DNA of 64,000 bases. Origin: Endozoicomonas sp. 4G (GTDB taxonomy: Bacteria; Pseudomonadota; Gammaproteobacteria; Pseudomonadales; Endozoicomonadaceae). The notes under the pieces were generated by a model, which had not been told where the DNA came from, made no database searches, and worked only from the letters and a program-made list of their open reading frames with translations. The translations under genes were made by a program, and so were the position numbers. Location of the stretch: positions 3,028,001 through 3,092,000 of the forward strand of contig NZ_CP082909.1 in NCBI RefSeq assembly GCF_023822025.1. Direction: 5' to 3'. Shown piece by piece: positions 18,766 through 26,389 of the stretch (positions are counted from its first letter, which is position 1; each line of letters opens with the position of its first letter).

Positions 18766-19791
18766 ATGCACCGAACAGTGAAACAATCGCTTTTTGCGGC
18801 ACGGCTGTTGCTACTTTTATCTTTGCCTGCCATCTGTCAGGCAGACTCGTTTACAAGACATCTTGTTGTCGAGCAGTTTGTCGCTGTCGGCTGGCTTTTA
18901 AAAAGCTATTGGAACCCCGATTCATTGCTGTTTGACCCAGGGGATCAACAGGAGGCAAGTCGGGATGACCCGTTTACAATCATTACTATGATGCTCCCCG
19001 GACAAAACAAACAACAAAGTGACCAACAAACCCCGTCATCAGAATCACCCAGTCAACAAGCCTCAGGGACAACCAGCCATGTCAGAGGCTCTTTCACCCA
19101 CCCCCTGTCGTCTGGTTCTGGCGGTGGTAATGAACATCCTGAACAAGACCTGCATACGTTTGGTTTAAATTGTTATGCCGGTTCCTGTCATGGTGTTTGT
19201 GAACTCCGACAAAAATTCAATAATGTTACGTTAGCTGAAGAGTCGCTGAGTTACGCAGAAAGTTCGACAGGACACAGTCATCATGAAATGACAGAAACAC
19301 AACCCTCTCAGCCACAAGCCCATGAGGGTGCCGTAGTAGTGGGAAAAATAGATGAAAACGCAGCAGCTTGTCACATTATTTCAGAAACCATAAATCACTT
19401 GCATTGGTTAAAAGCTATTCTCATTGAAAAGGATGTACCTAATAGAGGGATACCCCCTAACCCGAATATTCAGGTATTCAGTAATGCCATCGAATTACTT
19501 AAACTTCTTAACCCTTCCGATATTTCAATAACTCAAAAGAGAATCCCGGATAGAGGCTTTTCATTTCGAGGCTATAGCTACACTTGGCTTCACTTCTTTT
19601 ATAAGGGTAAGCCGTTGTTCACAGTAGAAAAAACTGACAGTGAATTTTCATTTTCAGATTCAGATTCATATAGGAAATCGGTAGATATTAAAACCGAAGA
19701 GTTATTTATTGAACTCTATGCTCTTTATGTTCCTGGCTACCAATATACAAAGGGTGAACTTGAGCGATTTGAGAAATGTAGAAAAAAATAA
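18766..19791 (+). CDS. secreted protein of unknown function
   Basis: I do not recognise this 341-residue protein. It has a Sec signal peptide (KQSLFAARLLLLLSLPAICQA), then FTRHLVVEQFVAVGWLLKSYW, a Gln/Ser-rich disordered stretch (about residues 80-125), a Cys/His cluster (LNCYAGSCHGVCEL) and a more ordered C-terminal half (LHFFYKGKPLFTVEKTDSEF). The start may be GTG 18763 or, more likely, ATG 18766. The Cys/His cluster could bind a metal but does not fit a named finger. Style (signal peptide plus low-complexity linker) resembles the other secreted proteins of this window. Confidence 0.6.
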   Translation: MHRTVKQSLFAARLLLLLSLPAICQADSFTRHLVVEQFVAVGWLLKSYWNPDSLLFDPGDQQEASRDDPFTIITMMLPGQNKQQSDQQTPSSESPSQQASGTTSHVRGSFTHPLSSGSGGGNEHPEQDLHTFGLNCYAGSCHGVCELRQKFNNVTLAEESLSYAESSTGHSHHEMTETQPSQPQAHEGAVVVGKIDENAAACHIISETINHLHWLKAILIEKDVPNRGIPPNPNIQVFSNAIELLKLLNPSDISITQKRIPDRGFSFRGYSYTWLHFFYKGKPLFTVEKTDSEFSFSDSDSYRKSVDIKTEELFIELYALYVPGYQYTKGELERFEKCRKK

Positions 19792-19824
19792 GTCTCAAAC
19801 TGTAGAGTCCGCTTTTCAGGGGAG

Positions 19825-21682
19825 ATCGGGATAGGGCGTAGCCTCACAGCTACGCTCCTCCCACAACACCCAGCATACGGGTCCGTACTGGGCGTTTCGG
19901 TCAGTTAAGCAGCCAATAATCTAATCAAACCTAATTCATCGAACCAACTATTCGGCAATGTTAAGTGCAGCGCAGGACTCCGGCTTATCCGCCAGTACCC
20001 TTTGCTCGATCCTACTGTCTGCCTCGTCAGCTCTTCACTGACTCCTCGCCTTCTTAGCTCCGCATATCGCTTCGGACTTTTCTTCCATTGATACCAGAGC
20101 AAACTTCTCAATCGTCGCCTGATCCAGCAGTCAAAGTTTTCAAACTCCGAACGGGTTTCAACTTCTCGAAAGTAGTTCTTCCAGCCCCGTAAATAGCGAT
20201 TCAGAGACTCCAATCTCTGCTCCAGTGACCGCCCGCCTTTGCGGGTTAGTTGTTTGACCTTGTCCCTGAACCGCTTGCAGGTTTTATCTGCCAGCTTCTT
20301 CCTGCCATCTCTGGTAAAGCTGTATCCCAGGAACGCCCGCCTCCATGCCTTGTCAACTGCACTTTTCGCAACGTTGACTTTCAGCTTCAGCTTACTTTCG
20401 ATGTAACGAGTCAAACTTGCCATCACTCTCTCGCCTGCTTTCTTGCTTCGCACAAACACCCGACAGTCATCAGCGTAACGTACAAATCGTAAATCACGCT
20501 TTTCTAACTCTTTATCGAGTTCATCCAGTACGATGTTAGACAACACAGGTGAGAGCGGCCCTCCCTGAGGCACTCCTTCCGTCTGCGGTTTTACCAGCCC
20601 GTTCTCCATCACTCCGGACTGTAGGAATCGTCGAATTAAACGTAATACATCCTTGTCATCTGTGTGAACTGCCAGTTTTGCCATCAGTCGATCATGGTTA
20701 ACCCGATCGAAGAATTTCGACAGGTCAATGTCCACAACCCAGTTATATCCTTCTCGGATATACGACTGAGCCTGATTAATCGCCTGATGAGCTGACCGGT
20801 TCGGCCTGAACCCGTAACTGAAAGATGAGAACCTTAGTTCCCACTCGGCCTGCAATACTTGCTGTATCGCTTGCTGCACCATTCGGTCTAAGGCGATTGG
20901 TATACCCAACTGCCTTTCTCCTCCGTCCGGTTTGGGAATCAGTACTCGCCTTACGGGAGCAGGACGCCATTCTCCCTGCAAAAGACATTGTCGCAGTTCA
21001 TGACCATGTTCTTGTAGATGGGTGTACAACCCTTCCACTGTCATACGGTCGATCCCTGCTGCGCCTTTATTGCGTTTAACTCGCTGAAAGGCTCTTGTTA
21101 AATTATTGGGGTTGGCGATACGCTCCATCAGTCTAGTACCACCCGCCGGGCTTTCGTAATCCTGTGATACCGACACGACCTCAGCTCTCATAGCCTTGCA
21201 GCCTCCGGTTCCGCCGTGACCACTTGGCATGAGTTCCAGTGTTTGCTGGATTTGTCTGCGTCCAGTGTATCGAATAACAGAAACTACTCACCACTCTGTA
21301 CCGTTCAGGCCTTCACTGACATACGCCAGCTACTATGCCATCTGCTGACTTCTGTGTGGCGGTCAAGTCACCTTACGATGACCTCAGTCCGAAATATCAG
21401 ACACCACACAGACCTCCCGAGGTAAGTCACACCGCCTTCGCCGCACAACCGCCAGATCTACTGCCTGAATGTCCGGATGAGTATGGACTTCGTCATCATA
21501 CGCTGACTCGTCCTCACGCAAACAGCCTCATATCTGATTTCTGTTCGTCGGCTCGCGGTTTTGCTCCACACTGCCTTCAGCCTGCACCTCACGATACAAA
21601 CCTTGTGCTTCACTAGTCCTTCGCCCTCATCTGGCTGGACAGGGGACTTTCACCCCCAAGCTGTGTGACATGCTCGGCACAC
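19825..21682 (-). mobile_element. group II intron with its own reverse transcriptase/maturase
   Basis: Both ends are recognisable on the minus strand. The 5' end is GTGTGCCGAGCATG at 21682, followed by the domain I element GGGGGTGAAAGTCCCCTGT. The 3' end has a domain V-like hairpin (AACGCCCAGTACGG... / ...CTGGGTGTT) and a domain VI-like stem (GGAGCGTAGC...GCTACGCC) ending CCTATCCCGAT at 19825. Total length 1858 bp is normal. The intron sits 5 nt after a hairpin of a dispersed palindromic repeat, which resembles the preference of bacterial class C introns for sites just after stem-loops. Class assignment is inference. Confidence 0.85.
19905..21230 (-). CDS. ltrA: group II intron reverse transcriptase/maturase
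   Basis: The 441-residue protein carries reverse-transcriptase motifs NKGAAGIDRM, SYGFRPNRSAHQAI, WVVDIDLSKFFDRVNHD, EGVPQGGPLSPVLSNI and the catalytic YADD at residues 252-255. A maturase (X) domain follows (LNRYLRGWKNYFREVETRSEF). No C-terminal HNH endonuclease is present. It assists splicing and retrotransposition of its host intron. The first ~34 residues may be intron RNA rather than protein; LMERIANPNN is the usual family beginning, so the true start could be later. Confidence 0.93.
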   Translation of the reverse strand: MPSGHGGTGGCKAMRAEVVSVSQDYESPAGGTRLMERIANPNNLTRAFQRVKRNKGAAGIDRMTVEGLYTHLQEHGHELRQCLLQGEWRPAPVRRVLIPKPDGGERQLGIPIALDRMVQQAIQQVLQAEWELRFSSFSYGFRPNRSAHQAINQAQSYIREGYNWVVDIDLSKFFDRVNHDRLMAKLAVHTDDKDVLRLIRRFLQSGVMENGLVKPQTEGVPQGGPLSPVLSNIVLDELDKELEKRDLRFVRYADDCRVFVRSKKAGERVMASLTRYIESKLKLKVNVAKSAVDKAWRRAFLGYSFTRDGRKKLADKTCKRFRDKVKQLTRKGGRSLEQRLESLNRYLRGWKNYFREVETRSEFENFDCWIRRRLRSLLWYQWKKSPKRYAELRRRGVSEELTRQTVGSSKGYWRISRSPALHLTLPNSWFDELGLIRLLAA

Positions 21683-21754
21683 GTATGGGTTCCCACGCTG
21701 GAGCATGGGAACCAGAGTTTTGCAACACCCTTATCAAACACACCGGCATTTTTA
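21231..21754 (-). other. group II intron 5' RNA domains and repeat downstream of fadD
   Basis: There is no protein gene here. 21231-21682 is the 5' catalytic RNA part of the intron (domains I to III and the start of IV). 21683-21754 is the 5' exon side, containing the palindromic repeat and the end of fadD. Confidence 0.7.
21688..21727 (-). repeat. dispersed palindromic repeat at the intron insertion site
   Basis: On the minus strand the element reads GTTGCAAAACTCTGG followed by the palindrome GGTTCCCATGCT/CCAGCGTGGGAACC. A related copy lies at 35809-35846 and a partial one at 36088-36104. It may also act as the terminator hairpin of fadD, although no T-run follows; the intron now occupies that position. 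Confidence 0.75.
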
Positions 21755-23464
21755 TCAGGAAGCTTTTTCCTGCTCTTCCTTACGCAGGTCCTTCCTTAGA
21801 ATTTTCCCCACCGGAGTCATGGGCAGCTCCCGACGGAACTCAATATCTTTAGGCACTTTGTAGGCCGTCAGATGCTCCCTGCAGTAAGCCACCACGTCTT
21901 CTTCCGTTAATCCGTCATCTGCAGGAATCACAAACAGCTTGATTCTCTCTCCAGTAACATCATCTGGAACGCCTATGGCTGCACAATTCTCAACCCGGTC
22001 AAAGCTGGCCACTATGTCTTCAATCTCATTGGGATAAACATTAAAACCAGAAATCAGAATCATGTCCTTAATTCTGTCGACGATTTTAACAAAGCCGTCT
22101 TCTTTAATAACAGCCACGTCGCCAGTTTTCAGCCAACCATCCTCAGACAACACCTCAGCAGTAGCTTCTGGCCTTTGCCAATAGCCCTTCATGACCTGGG
22201 GACCACGCACACAAAGCTCACCTCGCTCCCCGATGGGTTGAGCTTCGCCCTCATCATTAGTCACCTTGAGTTCCGTGCTGGATACCGGAAGGCCAGCAGT
22301 CCCCAGCTGGGCAATGTCACCAAAAGGGTTCATACAAACAGCCGGAGAGCACTCCGTCAAACCATAGGCTTCTGAGACATAACAGCCGGTGAATTTCTGC
22401 CAGCGAATGCCGGTTTCTTTCTGCAACGCCGTACCGCCGGAAAGCGTGAGTTTCAGTTGACTGAAATCACACTCCTTGAAATCCGGATGATTCAACAGGC
22501 TGACAAACAACGTATTCAAACCAATGAAACCGGTAAACTGCCATGGCTTGATAAATTTGATAAAGGTCTTGGTGTCTCTGGGGTTGGCAATCAGGACATT
22601 CTGATTCCCCATGTACGGCATGCAAAGCAGATGAACGGTAAAAGCATAAATGTGATAAAGAGGCAGGGGTGCCACGATAATTTCTTTACCAATCTGCTGT
22701 ACCGGCTGACCACTTGCATCTAACTGTGAAAGCGCTGACGCGGCCTGAAGCATATTGGCAATCAGATTACGTTGAGTCAGCACCGCTCCTTTTGCAACCC
22801 CTGTTGTTCCCCCCGTGTATTGGAAAACGGCAGGATCTTCCAGGGAAGGAGGATTTTCAAGAGGGATAGCCTGACAGGCTTCGCCTTGAGTCAGTGCATC
22901 CCGGAAAGGTACAGCCTTTGGCAGATTAAAAGGCTTCACCATTTTCTTGACGTGCTTTGCCGCAAAGTTAATCAGGGTGCGTTTGGCAAATGGCAGCATA
23001 TCGGCCAGCCGGGTTACGATCAGGTGCTCAATGCCGGTTTTTTCCACGACCTCTTCAACCAGATGGCCAAAGTTATCCATGAATACCAGTGCCTTTGCTC
23101 CGGAATCGTTAAACTGATGTAACATTTCCCGATCAGTGTAGAGGGGGTTGGTGTTAACAATGATGAGACCTGCCCTGATTGCTCCGTATACCACTATGGG
23201 ATACTGAAGCAGGTTGGGCATCTGAATGGCAATCCGGTCGCCAGGCTTCAGGGAGGTGTGTTCACGAAGGTAGTTGGCAAACTGCTGACTGTAGCGATCA
23301 ATTTCGCCGTAGGTCAGAGTATACCCGATGCCTGTAAATGCCGGTCGGGAGGCATTTTTCTCAAGAAGCTCCTCTATGATCGCCAAAAGATTGGGGTAGC
23401 GATCGGGATCGATGGTTTCAGCAACGCCTGCCGGACGCTTGTCGCTCCAGAAAGATGCTTCCAT
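21755..23464 (-). CDS. fadD: long-chain-fatty-acid-CoA ligase
   Basis: The 569-residue acyl-activating enzyme matches E. coli FadD in length and layout: the AMP-binding P-loop FQYTGGTTGVAKGA, YHIYAFTVHLL, GYGLTE-type motif (SEAYGLTECSP), KTGDVAVIKEDGFVKIVDRIKDMILISGFNVYPNEIE and the C-terminal catalytic lysine in TPVGKILRKDLR. It activates exogenous fatty acids for beta-oxidation at the inner membrane. It stands alone, and the group II intron sits 72 bp after its stop in the same orientation. Confidence 0.95.
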   Translation of the reverse strand: MEASFWSDKRPAGVAETIDPDRYPNLLAIIEELLEKNASRPAFTGIGYTLTYGEIDRYSQQFANYLREHTSLKPGDRIAIQMPNLLQYPIVVYGAIRAGLIIVNTNPLYTDREMLHQFNDSGAKALVFMDNFGHLVEEVVEKTGIEHLIVTRLADMLPFAKRTLINFAAKHVKKMVKPFNLPKAVPFRDALTQGEACQAIPLENPPSLEDPAVFQYTGGTTGVAKGAVLTQRNLIANMLQAASALSQLDASGQPVQQIGKEIIVAPLPLYHIYAFTVHLLCMPYMGNQNVLIANPRDTKTFIKFIKPWQFTGFIGLNTLFVSLLNHPDFKECDFSQLKLTLSGGTALQKETGIRWQKFTGCYVSEAYGLTECSPAVCMNPFGDIAQLGTAGLPVSSTELKVTNDEGEAQPIGERGELCVRGPQVMKGYWQRPEATAEVLSEDGWLKTGDVAVIKEDGFVKIVDRIKDMILISGFNVYPNEIEDIVASFDRVENCAAIGVPDDVTGERIKLFVIPADDGLTEEDVVAYCREHLTAYKVPKDIEFRRELPMTPVGKILRKDLRKEEQEKAS

Positions 23465-23974
23465 AAGTAAGTACCTGCTCTCTTCTTGTTATTCATGCGA
23501 CGATGACTGGCGTACCTCAATTTCTGTTCGCCGAATGCCGCATACGTCATGATTTCTATAAGAGTGTTGGCTCTGTCCGGACCTGCAAGACTTCTGTCGT
23601 AAAACATTCATCACACGACCCATCAGATCTTTGCTCCTACAGCCGCTTGGGTGCATCTTCATCTACGACGAGATCTACGACGAGATCTACGACGGGGTAA
23701 ACCCACTAAAAACACACCGATAAACATCAGTACCTAACCTTATCAACACTTTGCTCAAAGATGTAGATGATAGAAACAACTCTGGAAAAGATAAGTAGTT
23801 TCACTTAACCTAGGGTTTAAATCACCTGAATAATGATGCTTCTAAAATCTTTCTCAGGGAAAAGATAGTCCAAAAAGTTTATTTCACTTTTTTTATTCAA
23901 GACCGATGAAGTGAGACAGGCTCCGGGAAAGCTAAAACAACCACGAGCTAAGGAAAGCACTTCGGGTAGACGTC
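23465..23974. other. intergenic region between fadD and the type III operon, with a 12-bp triplication
   Basis: No convincing gene is seen in these 510 bp, which must hold the divergent promoters of fadD and sctD. A 12-bp unit ATCTACGACGAG is repeated three times at 23661-23696 (last unit ends GGG). The segment before sctD is AT-rich, as often found ahead of type III secretion operons. Confidence 0.6.
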
Positions 23975-25465
23975 ATGATCGAGTTTTACCTCAAAATACT
24001 CTCCGGTAATCACCAGGGGGCTGAAATCCCACTGGAACCCGGCAGTCACTCTCTGGGCAAGAGCGATCAGTGTGATTTGGTCCTGACCGACGAATCACTC
24101 AGTGACCAGGAGCTGGTGATCAACATCAGCCCGGAAGGTCAAATCAACCTGTCCAGTCAATCTGAAGACGGATTGCTTTACAAAAACGGTCTGCCCCAGG
24201 GCTCGGCCCTGAATGCCGATCACTTTGACATCATAACCTCCAGCCAACTATTTTTTTCTCTGGGCCCTGTGGACGCCGACTGGCCTGATCAACCCCTGCC
24301 AGAGCTTCATAGACCTGAACCAGAACCGGCAGCAGATCAGGATATTGACGCTGAACAGAATGAAGATGAGGGCTTCCCTGATGCTCCTGACATCCTGATA
24401 GACGATGAAGAGGTTGATGATGATGACCTGAACAGCCTGAGCGATGAACTGAATGAAATAGATAATGATAACGACGAGGAAGACGAAGAGGATGAAGACG
24501 ACTCAGAAGACTTTGAGAACCCTCTGAAGAATATTGACCGGAAATGGTTGATCGGCGTCCCGGCCAGCATTTTGACATTTTTCCTGCTTCTTATCCTGTT
24601 GCTTACAGGTGGCTCTGAAGAGGCACCTCCCAAAATGAGCCACCTTGACCAGGCCAAACAGATCCGCAGTCAACTGAACCAGAAAAACATCAAACTGAAA
24701 GAACTGCCTGACCAGAGCATTCTGGTCTCTGGCTATACCCTGACAATGAGTGATAAACAAACCATCCAGCGTGAACTTCGTGAACAGGGGATTCCTTTCA
24801 GTTCACAACTGGTGGTGATGAGTGAATTAAGAGCCAATGCCGATGCACTTTTGAAGAATCAGGGACATACATCCCTCAGCCTGGAGCTGGATAACTCTCC
24901 TGGCTCACTGGTTATGACCGGTTACGTTGCCAGCTCTGAGGAGCTGCAAAAAATCATTGCCGCCCTGAAACAGGAGGTTCACGGACTGGTTTCCGTTGTC
25001 GATCAAGTAGAAAATCAGGCGGGTCGCCTTAACACTCTTAAGTCCATGCTCAGGGAGAAAGGCCTGAGCCCCCGCATACATTTGATACAAAAACCTAACC
25101 AAATCACTTTAGAAGGCCACCTTCTGGACGATGAACAGGTATATAACCTGAACGACGTGATCACCCGTTTCAGAAAACAATACGGCAATCAGCCCCAGCT
25201 GAGATTAGCGACCAAAACGGCTGGAGCACCTGCCAAAGTGATCAGTACCCCACTGGCTCCTTCTCTGAAGATTCGGTCAGTGAGTATGGGAAGGGTGCCC
25301 TTTGTCACCATGGAAGATGGGGCCAAATACCTGATCGGCGCAAAACTGGCCAACGGGTATATAATTGAAGATATTAATCTTGACTATCTTTTATTATCAA
25401 AAGGCACAGATCGGATCAAATATCGTCTTGGAGGCAACAGTGAAGGATCCACAAACCGACAATGA
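23975..25465 (+). CDS. sctD: type III secretion system inner-membrane ring protein SctD (YscD/PrgH-type)
   Basis: The 496-residue protein has the SctD layout: a cytoplasmic FHA-like domain (residues 1-~100, YLKILSGNHQGAEIPLEPGSHSLG...), an unusually long acidic linker (about 120-185, rich in D and E), one membrane helix (about 191-212, WLIGVPASILTFFLLLILLL) and periplasmic ring-building modules (ILVSGYTLTMSDKQTIQRELREQG, LVMTGYVASSEELQKIIAAL). It forms the outer inner-membrane ring of the injectisome. It is first in a four-gene run. The Asp/Glu-rich linker is longer than I expect for YscD. Confidence 0.85.
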   Translation: MIEFYLKILSGNHQGAEIPLEPGSHSLGKSDQCDLVLTDESLSDQELVINISPEGQINLSSQSEDGLLYKNGLPQGSALNADHFDIITSSQLFFSLGPVDADWPDQPLPELHRPEPEPAADQDIDAEQNEDEGFPDAPDILIDDEEVDDDDLNSLSDELNEIDNDNDEEDEEDEDDSEDFENPLKNIDRKWLIGVPASILTFFLLLILLLTGGSEEAPPKMSHLDQAKQIRSQLNQKNIKLKELPDQSILVSGYTLTMSDKQTIQRELREQGIPFSSQLVVMSELRANADALLKNQGHTSLSLELDNSPGSLVMTGYVASSEELQKIIAALKQEVHGLVSVVDQVENQAGRLNTLKSMLREKGLSPRIHLIQKPNQITLEGHLLDDEQVYNLNDVITRFRKQYGNQPQLRLATKTAGAPAKVISTPLAPSLKIRSVSMGRVPFVTMEDGAKYLIGAKLANGYIIEDINLDYLLLSKGTDRIKYRLGGNSEGSTNRQ

Positions 25466-25694
25466 GAAAGTCCGCCTCTCTGGCCTCGAAGATCGCCTGA
25501 TTCTCGACACAGACGGTGAACTCAGAGAGCAGGTGCTGCAGGAATTGGTGGATGAAGCCTTTCGCCTCAAGTCAGAGCGGGATAAAGGGCTTTCTCCCGA
25601 TGAGTTTGAGACCAACAACAAGATGATCACAGCCTTGATGGCCGCTGTTGAAGTGGTTGACAAGACCTGGAACACTCATCACAAAAAGAGCTGA
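25440..25694 (+). CDS. sctE: type III secretion needle co-chaperone SctE (YscE/SsaE/EscE family)
   Basis: This is an 84-residue helical protein (LEDRLILDTDGELREQVLQE..., then FETNNKMITALMAAVEVVDKTW). The start is GTG 25440, 5 nt after a strong GGAGG and inside the last 26 bp of sctD. In Yersinia, YscE pairs with YscG to hold needle subunits unpolymerised in the cytoplasm. The call rests on size, helical pattern and position between sctD and sctF, since this family is poorly conserved in sequence. Confidence 0.72.
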   Translation: MKDPQTDNEKVRLSGLEDRLILDTDGELREQVLQELVDEAFRLKSERDKGLSPDEFETNNKMITALMAAVEVVDKTWNTHHKKS

Positions 25695-25746
25695 TTAAAC
25701 AAACACCGTCTGGTAGCTACAAAGCAGTCCAACAGGGAGAGGGATC

Positions 25747-25986
25747 ATGGCACAGAAGGCAGCCAACCACTTAAACTTTGATCATGTACAGGATGTATTT
25801 GGCAAAACCGCTGAAAATCTTGATCAGGCCCTGAAAAGCAAAATATCGAACATGGACCCTAACAATACCAAGGACATGGTCGAGTTTCAGGTTGAGTTCA
25901 ACAAATACATGATCATTGAGGGTTTGAGGTCCAGCATCATCAAATCCATCAAGGACACACTCCAGAGCATTATCCAGAAGTTGTAA
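25747..25986 (+). CDS. sctF: type III secretion needle filament subunit SctF
   Basis: The 79-residue protein has needle-subunit size and a helix-turn-helix hairpin pattern: NLDQALKSKISNMDPNNTKDMVEFQVEFNKYMIIEGLRSSIIKSIKDTLQSIIQKL. The central MDPNN lies where family members have the P-x-x-P/N-type turn, and the I(K)SI..T.Q.I end matches YscF/SsaG proteins. Subunits are exported and polymerise into the extracellular needle. AGGGAGAGGGATC upstream gives a strong ribosome binding site, fitting high expression. Confidence 0.87.
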   Translation: MAQKAANHLNFDHVQDVFGKTAENLDQALKSKISNMDPNNTKDMVEFQVEFNKYMIIEGLRSSIIKSIKDTLQSIIQKL

Positions 25987-26014
25987 GCCGGGCAAACAGC
26001 AAGAGGCCTGAAAC

Positions 26015-26389
26015 ATGACCGATGAAAAACTGATCAAAACCCTGGCCGATATAGGTTTTATGGCCTCCAGCGTGGGTATGTCAAAACATGCTTTCGGTAT
26101 ATTTAGCGCCCTTGAGAAAGTCAGGCCTGACAGCGTGCTCCCTACTCTGGGCTTTGCCCTGACCTTCATCAATAAAAAGATGAATCAGGAAGCACTGGAG
26201 ATTCTTCACAAGGAAGCCATTCCAAAAGATCCTGACAATCCCACCGTAAAAGCCTTTATCGGTATGGCGCTGATGATGGAAGGAAGAAACAGGGAAGGTG
26301 AAGATTACCTGACCACTGCCAACAAAGAAGGTGACGAAGAGACCGCCACCATGGCCAGGGAGCTATTGGATAATATCAGAAAAAGTTAA
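26015..26389 (+). CDS. sctG: type III secretion needle chaperone SctG (YscG/SsaH-type TPR protein)
   Basis: The 124-residue all-helical protein carries TPR-like repeats (GMSKHAFGIFSALEKVRPDSVLPTLGFALTFINKKMNQEALEIL, PDNPTVKAFIGMALMMEG). With SctE it should bind and cap SctF. It completes the order sctD-E-F-G, as in the Yersinia ysc operon. The stop overlaps by 4 bp the stop of the convergent gene on the minus strand, so there is no room for a separate terminator. No other injectisome genes (sctC, sctJ, sctN, sctV and others) lie in the window. Confidence 0.78.
   Translation: MTDEKLIKTLADIGFMASSVGMSKHAFGIFSALEKVRPDSVLPTLGFALTFINKKMNQEALEILHKEAIPKDPDNPTVKAFIGMALMMEGRNREGEDYLTTANKEGDEETATMARELLDNIRKS

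Noticed and set aside
16532-21230. A retron: reverse transcriptase (19905-21230) near an ATPase/HNH pair, the effector type of some retrons
   Set aside because: The reverse transcriptase has a maturase domain and sits inside recognisable group II intron ends. A plus-strand gene and the mltC repeat separate it from the pair, and no msr/msd-like ncRNA adjoins it.
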